From positions 1 through 5,839 of the forward strand of contig JBLIOL010000333.1 of NCBI GenBank assembly GCA_047639615.1: DNA of 5,839 nucleotides, in the 5' to 3' direction. Source of the stretch: CAYWNK01 sp047639615. GTDB taxonomy: Bacteria > Planctomycetota > UBA1135 > GCA-002686595. The notes under the pieces were generated by a model. The model ran no database searches. It was not told where the DNA came from and was given only the letters and a program-made list of their open reading frames with translations. Below, one piece after another: positions 4,348-5,839 of this stretch; the first letter of the stretch is position 1; the number at the start of each line of letters is the position of its first letter. Position numbers and translations under genes: made by a program.

Positions 4348-5839
4348 CGGCCCACCCGTGAGCCTCGCCCACCAACCACCGCGCCAGACCGGCCGTCTGC
4401 TGGCCTGCATGGCCCTGGCCCTCTTTCTGGGGCTGCCTGCCCTAGCAGGAGCTCGGCCGGGCAGCGCGGACGACTTCTTCGTGGTCTTGGTCTACGCCCG
4501 CAACCTGCTGGAGGGCCACGGCTTCGTGCATCAGATCGGCGGCCCGGCGGTGGACGGCTTCACCAGCCCCTTGGATCTGGCCTGGAAGACGGCGGCCCTG
4601 GCGCTCGCCCCGCGCGACGGGGTGCTGGCCGCTTGGGCCAGTACTAGCTTGGCCTACCTGGGCGCCTTGCTGACCGCCGGCTGGGCCGCGGCGCGCTGCA
4701 CCAGCTCGGTCGAGCCAGGTCTGCGCTGGCCACTCGGCTTGCTGACAGCTGCCGCCCTAGCGCTTTGTCCTGGCCTAGCCGAGGGCACTGCCTACCTGCT
4801 GGAAGCACCGCTTGTGGGCATGCTCTGGATAGGACTGCTGGGACTCATGGCCGGTGCGCCGCGCGACGGTTGGCGACTGCCGCTCGGGCTCTGCGTACTG
4901 CTCCTCTTGGCGCGGCCGGAGGGCCTGGTGCTCGGCAGTTTGACCCTGGTCTTCCTGACCTCGAAGGAACAACGCGGGCGCAGCCTGCTGATTTGGGCTG
5001 GCGTCGTGGCGGCGTTTATCCTGGCGCGCCTGGCGCTGTTCGGAACACTGGCACCCAACGCCTACTACGCCAAAGCCTCGGATTCGCGGCTGAATGAGCT
5101 AGTAGACGGCGTGCGCTATGTGCGCCTATTTCTGGCGAGCTCGATGGGCCTGGCCGTTTTCGGTTGCTGGCTCTTGGGCCTTGCGGCCGCGGCGCGCGGC
5201 AAGGCACGCCTCGGGCCGAGTGTGTGCGCCACGGCCGCCTTGGCGGTGGTGATCGTCTCGGGCGGTGACGGCTACCTGGGCACGCGCTTGCTGCTGCCGT
5301 TCACCCTGGCTGCGATCCTCAGCGCCGCGGCGGCTCTAAGCGAGAGCAGCGGACTCCTGCGCACCCTACTCTTGGTCGGGCTCGCGAGCTTCCCAGCTCT
5401 CTTGGCCGAGACCCTGCCCTTCAATCTGTACAGCACCGGCCTGAGCCCTAGCGCCATGGCCCTGCGCGGTTCCCACTTCCCCGGTGAGCGCCGGCTGGCC
5501 GAGCGCCTGGCCCAGGTGCAGCCGCCCCAGACCCTGGGCCATCTGCACCTGCAGAGCGCCGCTTGGTTCGCCCCGGGCCTGGCCGTGCTCGATCTCTCGG
5601 GCCTCAATGACCCAAAGATCGCCCACCTGCCGGCCCCGGGCCCGGTGGCTTTCGGACGTGAGGCCCTTGAATACGGCCTCGAGCAGGGCGTCACGGTGCT
5701 GCATCTCAGCCCCGGGCGCACGGACCCCATGCAGCTGGCTGGTCTGGACCTAAACCAGATATTGGCCGACCCACAGCAGGCCCGGACCTTCTTCGGCAAC
5801 CTGCAGCTGCCCCCGGAGCGCGTCGCCCTGCTCAGCACC
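4343..5839 (+). CDS. Polytopic membrane protein, putative GT-C family (AftB-like) glycosyltransferase (3' end outside window)
   Basis: The frame is open for 499 codons to the last base, so the C-terminus is missing. After a first membrane segment (about 18-36) comes the acidic motif ADDFF (42-46), then YARNLLEGHGF (51-61) and DGFTSPL (71-77). This order (DD, aRnl.eGhGf, vdGfTsPL) is typical of lipid-phosphosugar-dependent GT-C transferases; the Asp pair in the first outer loop is the presumed catalytic site. PNAYYAKAS (238-246), GGDGYLGTRLLLP (307-319) and DLSGLNDPKIA (417-427) also recur in this group. I count nine or ten membrane segments up to residue 357, then a probably periplasmic domain (about 375-499+). 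It likely transfers a sugar from a polyprenyl-phosphate donor to a surface glycan or lipid; donor and acceptor cannot be read from the sequence. ATG 4343 gives a short Pro-rich cytoplasmic tail; GTG 4358 and ATG 4409 are alternatives. The gene is divergent from the RmlC-like gene, which suggests but does not show a shared carbohydrate role. Confidence 0.85.
   Translation, partial: MLGPPVSLAHQPPRQTGRLLACMALALFLGLPALAGARPGSADDFFVVLVYARNLLEGHGFVHQIGGPAVDGFTSPLDLAWKTAALALAPRDGVLAAWASTSLAYLGALLTAGWAAARCTSSVEPGLRWPLGLLTAAALALCPGLAEGTAYLLEAPLVGMLWIGLLGLMAGAPRDGWRLPLGLCVLLLLARPEGLVLGSLTLVFLTSKEQRGRSLLIWAGVVAAFILARLALFGTLAPNAYYAKASDSRLNELVDGVRYVRLFLASSMGLAVFGCWLLGLAAAARGKARLGPSVCATAALAVVIVSGGDGYLGTRLLLPFTLAAILSAAAALSESSGLLRTLLLVGLASFPALLAETLPFNLYSTGLSPSAMALRGSHFPGERRLAERLAQVQPPQTLGHLHLQSAAWFAPGLAVLDLSGLNDPKIAHLPAPGPVAFGREALEYGLEQGVTVLHLSPGRTDPMQLAGLDLNQILADPQQARTFFGNLQLPPERVALLST

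Noticed and set aside
4192..4410. N-terminal extension of the RmlC-like protein to ATG 4410
   Set aside because: The 73 extra residues are Arg/Pro/Trp-rich and unlike any cupin. The extension would also cover the divergent gene's leader and its first codons.
5272..5838. Minus-strand open frame of 188 codons opposite the membrane transferase
   Set aside because: Its product is an Arg/Ser/Pro-rich string typical of antisense GC-rich DNA, while the plus frame carries membrane segments and GT-C motifs without interruption.

Overview
The window is GC-rich bacterial chromosome. Third codon positions are dominated by G and C, and four protein genes are packed with little spacing. I see no rRNA, tRNA, CRISPR array, insertion sequence or phage gene. 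None of the four genes has a convincing Shine-Dalgarno sequence at its best start, and one is best started at GTG. A lipoprotein combining a beta-helix with PA14, a type 3-like NadA and a GT-C membrane protein would fit a Planctomycetota/PVC-type or similar Gram-negative environmental bacterium. That assignment is an inference, and no marker in the window proves the phylum.

Layout from left to right: (1) Bases 1-2094, minus strand, hold a large exported protein. It has a lipoprotein-type signal peptide, a right-handed beta-helix of about 400 residues and the start of a PA14-like domain, and it is cut off by the left edge. (2) Bases 2095-2272 are a divergent intergenic region with a small hairpin and weak promoter-like elements. 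(3) Bases 2273-3628, plus strand, hold nadA, quinolinate synthase, with all expected iron-sulfur ligands and active-site motifs. (4) A 23-base convergent gap follows. (5) Bases 3652-4191, minus strand, hold a cupin of the dTDP-4-dehydrorhamnose 3,5-epimerase (RmlC) family with a variant active site and a short C-terminus. (6) Bases 4192-4342 are a divergent intergenic region with three inverted repeats. (7) Bases 4343-5839, plus strand, hold a polytopic membrane protein resembling GT-C glycosyltransferases of the AftB-like type, cut off by the right edge.

The genes alternate in orientation (minus, plus, minus, plus), so no operon is visible. NadA is housekeeping NAD biosynthesis. The other three genes all suit cell-surface carbohydrate work: a sugar-nucleotide epimerase-like enzyme, a lipid-linked sugar transferase and a surface beta-helix protein. 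Only the epimerase-like gene and the transferase gene share a promoter region. I found no clear new multi-gene system. The points most worth a second look are the cysteine ladder and His/Asp-rich rungs of the beta-helix lipoprotein, the unusual RmlC-like active site, and the start regions (a possible leaderless nadA, and a hairpin directly against the transferase start codon).
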